Of a stretch of 35,373 bases of DNA, positions 35,205-35,373 are shown piece by piece (the first letter of the stretch is position 1; the number at the start of each line of letters is the position of its first letter). The notes under the pieces are model-generated. The model saw only the letters and a program-made list of their open reading frames with translations. It was not told where the DNA came from and did not search any database. The DNA is from Thermococcus sp. (GTDB lineage: Archaea > Methanobacteriota_B > Thermococci > Thermococcales > Thermococcaceae). Both the position numbers and the translations under genes were made by a program. The stretch spans positions 1 to 35,373 of the forward strand of contig NZ_JALXBJ010000085.1 of NCBI RefSeq assembly GCF_026991495.1. Direction: 5' to 3'.

Positions 35205-35373
35205 ATGAAGCGAGCAGTGACCATAAGACTCCAGCCCTCAAAAGAGCAAGAGAAAACCCTCTTCGAGTTAGCCGATACTGGAGCTAAAGCTTGGAACCGA
35301 GTAAACTATCTAAGACGACAACAATTCTTCAAAGAACAAATCGTGGACTTTAACAAGACTGAAAAGATAGTTT
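35205..35373 (+). CDS. tnpB: TnpB (IS605 OrfB) RNA-guided nuclease, N-terminal fragment, continues past the window
   Basis: The 56 codons present read MKRAVTIRLQPSKEQEKTLF, then ELADTGAKAWNRVNYLRRQQ and an FKEQIVDFNKTEKIV tail. This is the typical TnpB start, with a basic first strand (IRLQPSKEQ) and the W-N-x-x-N-x-x-R motif at the beginning of the helical REC part. TnpB is an RNA-guided DNA endonuclease whose guide RNA normally overlaps its 3' end, outside this window. TATA-like TTTTAAAG (35172-35179) lies about 25 bases before the ATG and no ribosome-binding site is seen. Truncation here is only the window edge. Confidence 0.88.
   Translation, partial: MKRAVTIRLQPSKEQEKTLFELADTGAKAWNRVNYLRRQQFFKEQIVDFNKTEKIV

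Larger units (their letters stand above)
35091..35373 (+). mobile_element. IS200/IS605-type element, left end and 5' part of tnpB
   Basis: The left end starts in a T-rich stretch after TTAC (35087-35090), followed by the hairpin CCTCGCCC-TTTG-GGGCGGGG (35108-35127), the subterminal hairpin expected of single-strand transposons. About 77 bases later tnpB starts. No tnpA is seen between the hairpin and tnpB, so it is a tnpB-only (IS1341-like) element or has tnpA elsewhere. It interrupts the propeller gene. The right end lies outside the window. Confidence 0.8.

Overview
The window comes from a hyperthermophilic euryarchaeon of the order Thermococcales, most likely Thermococcus. Protein-level signs are a thermosome subunit, archaeal threonyl-tRNA synthetase, Csl4/DUF2067/RpoL cluster, Bud32, deoxyhypusine synthase, archaeosine enzymes (TrmG10, QueE), XerA, a ribose-1,5-bisphosphate isomerase nearly identical to what I recall of the T. 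kodakarensis enzyme, and eS6. Genes are GC-rich and tightly packed, with GGTGG/GAGGTG ribosome-binding sites or TATA boxes about 25 bases before a leaderless start. I used these signals to move many starts inward from the longest open frame.

Layout. 1-5.8 kb: the 5' part of a thermosome gene (minus), Bud32 kinase and two family-specific genes (plus), then thrS and an uncharacterised gene (minus). 5.9-7.7 kb: a minus operon of a DUF432 protein and an MscS channel. 7.7-10.8 kb: plus-strand csl4, DUF2067, rpoL, a PIG-V-like glycosyltransferase and a small RNase III-like protein. 10.8-13.8 kb: two tandem ASCH proteins diverging from a tiny class III prepilin and its likely A24 peptidase, then a HAD phosphatase. 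13.9-17.8 kb: a three-gene operon (RecA/KaiC-like ATPase, acidic unknown, M28 peptidase), a winged-helix regulator with a palindromic operator, a two-hairpin H/ACA guide RNA candidate and an Lrp/AsnC regulator. 17.9-24.4 kb: a DRG-type GTPase, a Toprim/coiled-coil protein next to XerA, R15P isomerase, eS6, an SDR lacking the usual catalytic Tyr/Lys, and a GltD-like flavoprotein.

24.4-27.3 kb is an AT-richer minus-strand cassette: a secreted, Trp/Tyr/His-rich protein, a bitopic glycoprotein-like membrane protein, an ABC ATPase and an ABC permease. Its layout resembles a secreted-peptide export/immunity locus and is the best candidate here for an undescribed system. 27.5-33.7 kb holds housekeeping genes: deoxyhypusine synthase, a 69-residue protein, TrmG10, QueE, two small unknowns and a full-length topoisomerase I. 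The right end holds an unknown gene, then a secreted beta-propeller gene cut off by an IS200/IS605-type element whose tnpB runs off the window.

No rRNA, tRNA or CRISPR array was seen, and there is no gene-free stretch over 300 bases. Functions rest on recognised motifs and family memory, with no database search.
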